Positions 13,465 through 13,620 of a stretch of DNA of 13,620 nt are shown here, in pieces. Source of the stretch: Solirubrobacteraceae bacterium. Its GTDB lineage: Bacteria > Actinomycetota > Thermoleophilia > Solirubrobacterales > Solirubrobacteraceae. The DNA lies in assembly GCA_030043235.1 (NCBI GenBank), contig JASHYF010000413.1, forward strand, positions 1 to 13,620. The letters are read 5' to 3'. The translations under genes were made by a program, and so were the position numbers. Under the pieces are notes generated by a model. That model did not search any database. It saw only the letters and a program-made list of their open reading frames with translations, and was not told the origin of the DNA. Position 1 is the first letter of the stretch, and the number at the start of each line of letters is the position of its first letter.

Positions 13465-13620
13465 CGATCAACCCCTCGTGGTACTGGCCGGACGACGTGC
13501 CCCGTCTGATGGGGGTTCCGCCGATGTTCTGCGACAGGCTCATGGCCGAGCGCTGGTCGCGTCGCCGGCCCGAGGTGACGGCGCTCGTCGACGGGCACGG
13601 CGCTGTCACCTACGCCGAGC
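13449..13620 (+). CDS. AMP-dependent acyl-CoA synthetase/ligase, N-terminal part (runs off window)
   Basis: The first 57 codons of a gene cut by the window end. The visible protein starts MAKTIAINPSWYWPDDVPRL, continues with FCDRLMAERWSRRRPE and ends with TALVDGHGAVTYAE. That last segment is the typical N-terminal A-x-x-x-G-x-x-x-T-Y-x-E strand of AMP-binding acyl-CoA synthetases (the long-chain, benzoate-CoA ligase or 4-coumarate-CoA ligase type), where E precedes the L of the first helix. The ATP-binding and CoA-binding motifs lie outside the window, so substrate class cannot be guessed. The GTG start is backed by GGAGGAG and overlaps the PaaK-like gene by 16 bases, so it continues the same operon. 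Confidence 0.7.
   Translation, partial: MAKTIAINPSWYWPDDVPRLMGVPPMFCDRLMAERWSRRRPEVTALVDGHGAVTYAE

Overview
This window (about 70% GC, frequent GTG starts, GA-rich Shine-Dalgarno sites, genes overlapping by 4 bases) looks like a chromosomal catabolic island of a high-GC bacterium. An actinomycete is most likely, possibly a soil lineage such as Thermoleophilia. That placement is inferred from composition and gene content only. I see no rRNA, tRNA, insertion sequence, CRISPR array or phage gene.

Layout. Two divergent operons leave a 207-base gap at 3779-3985. The leftward operon (3778 to 17) encodes an FAD-dependent phytoene-desaturase-like oxidoreductase, a small SCP2-like sterol/lipid-binding protein and a second, paralogous oxidoreductase. 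The rightward operon (3986 to past the window end) starts with a complete DMSO-reductase type II (ethylbenzene dehydrogenase/nitrate reductase-like) module: a gamma heme-binding subunit, a four-cluster Fe-S beta subunit, a TorD/NarJ-like assembly chaperone and a 938-aa molybdopterin alpha subunit. It continues with a 504-aa nitroreductase-like protein, a four-helix membrane protein, a 245-aa fragment resembling the N-terminal part of an adenylate-forming ligase, a PaaK-like CoA ligase, and the start of a further AMP-dependent acyl-CoA synthetase. Most junctions are ATGA/GTGA overlaps or gaps of 1-21 bases, so the genes are probably co-expressed and translationally coupled.

Working together (inference). 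The molybdenum complex probably hydroxylates or dehydrogenates, or in reverse reduces, a hydrophobic aromatic, terpenoid or steroid-like substrate. The ligases would activate an acid to its CoA thioester. The FAD oxidoreductases, SCP2 protein and nitroreductase-like protein would handle further redox steps or carry the lipid, and the membrane protein could link electrons to the membrane. Known parallels are the EbdABCD, PcrAB and NarGHJ families. The nearest pathway analogy is anaerobic phenylacetate oxidation, where a CoA ligase feeds a molybdenum enzyme.

The molybdenum enzyme departs from its relatives. Its alpha subunit has Tyr204 where NarG has the aspartate that binds molybdenum. It has no Tat signal. 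Its first Fe-S motif fits two different ligand patterns. The gamma subunit seems to lack the usual heme-ligand methionine. Together these suggest an uncharacterised, cytoplasmic branch of the family with altered active-site chemistry. A 17-base tandem duplication at 2118-2154, which creates a five-codon leader ORF in front of the SCP2 gene, is a separate curiosity.
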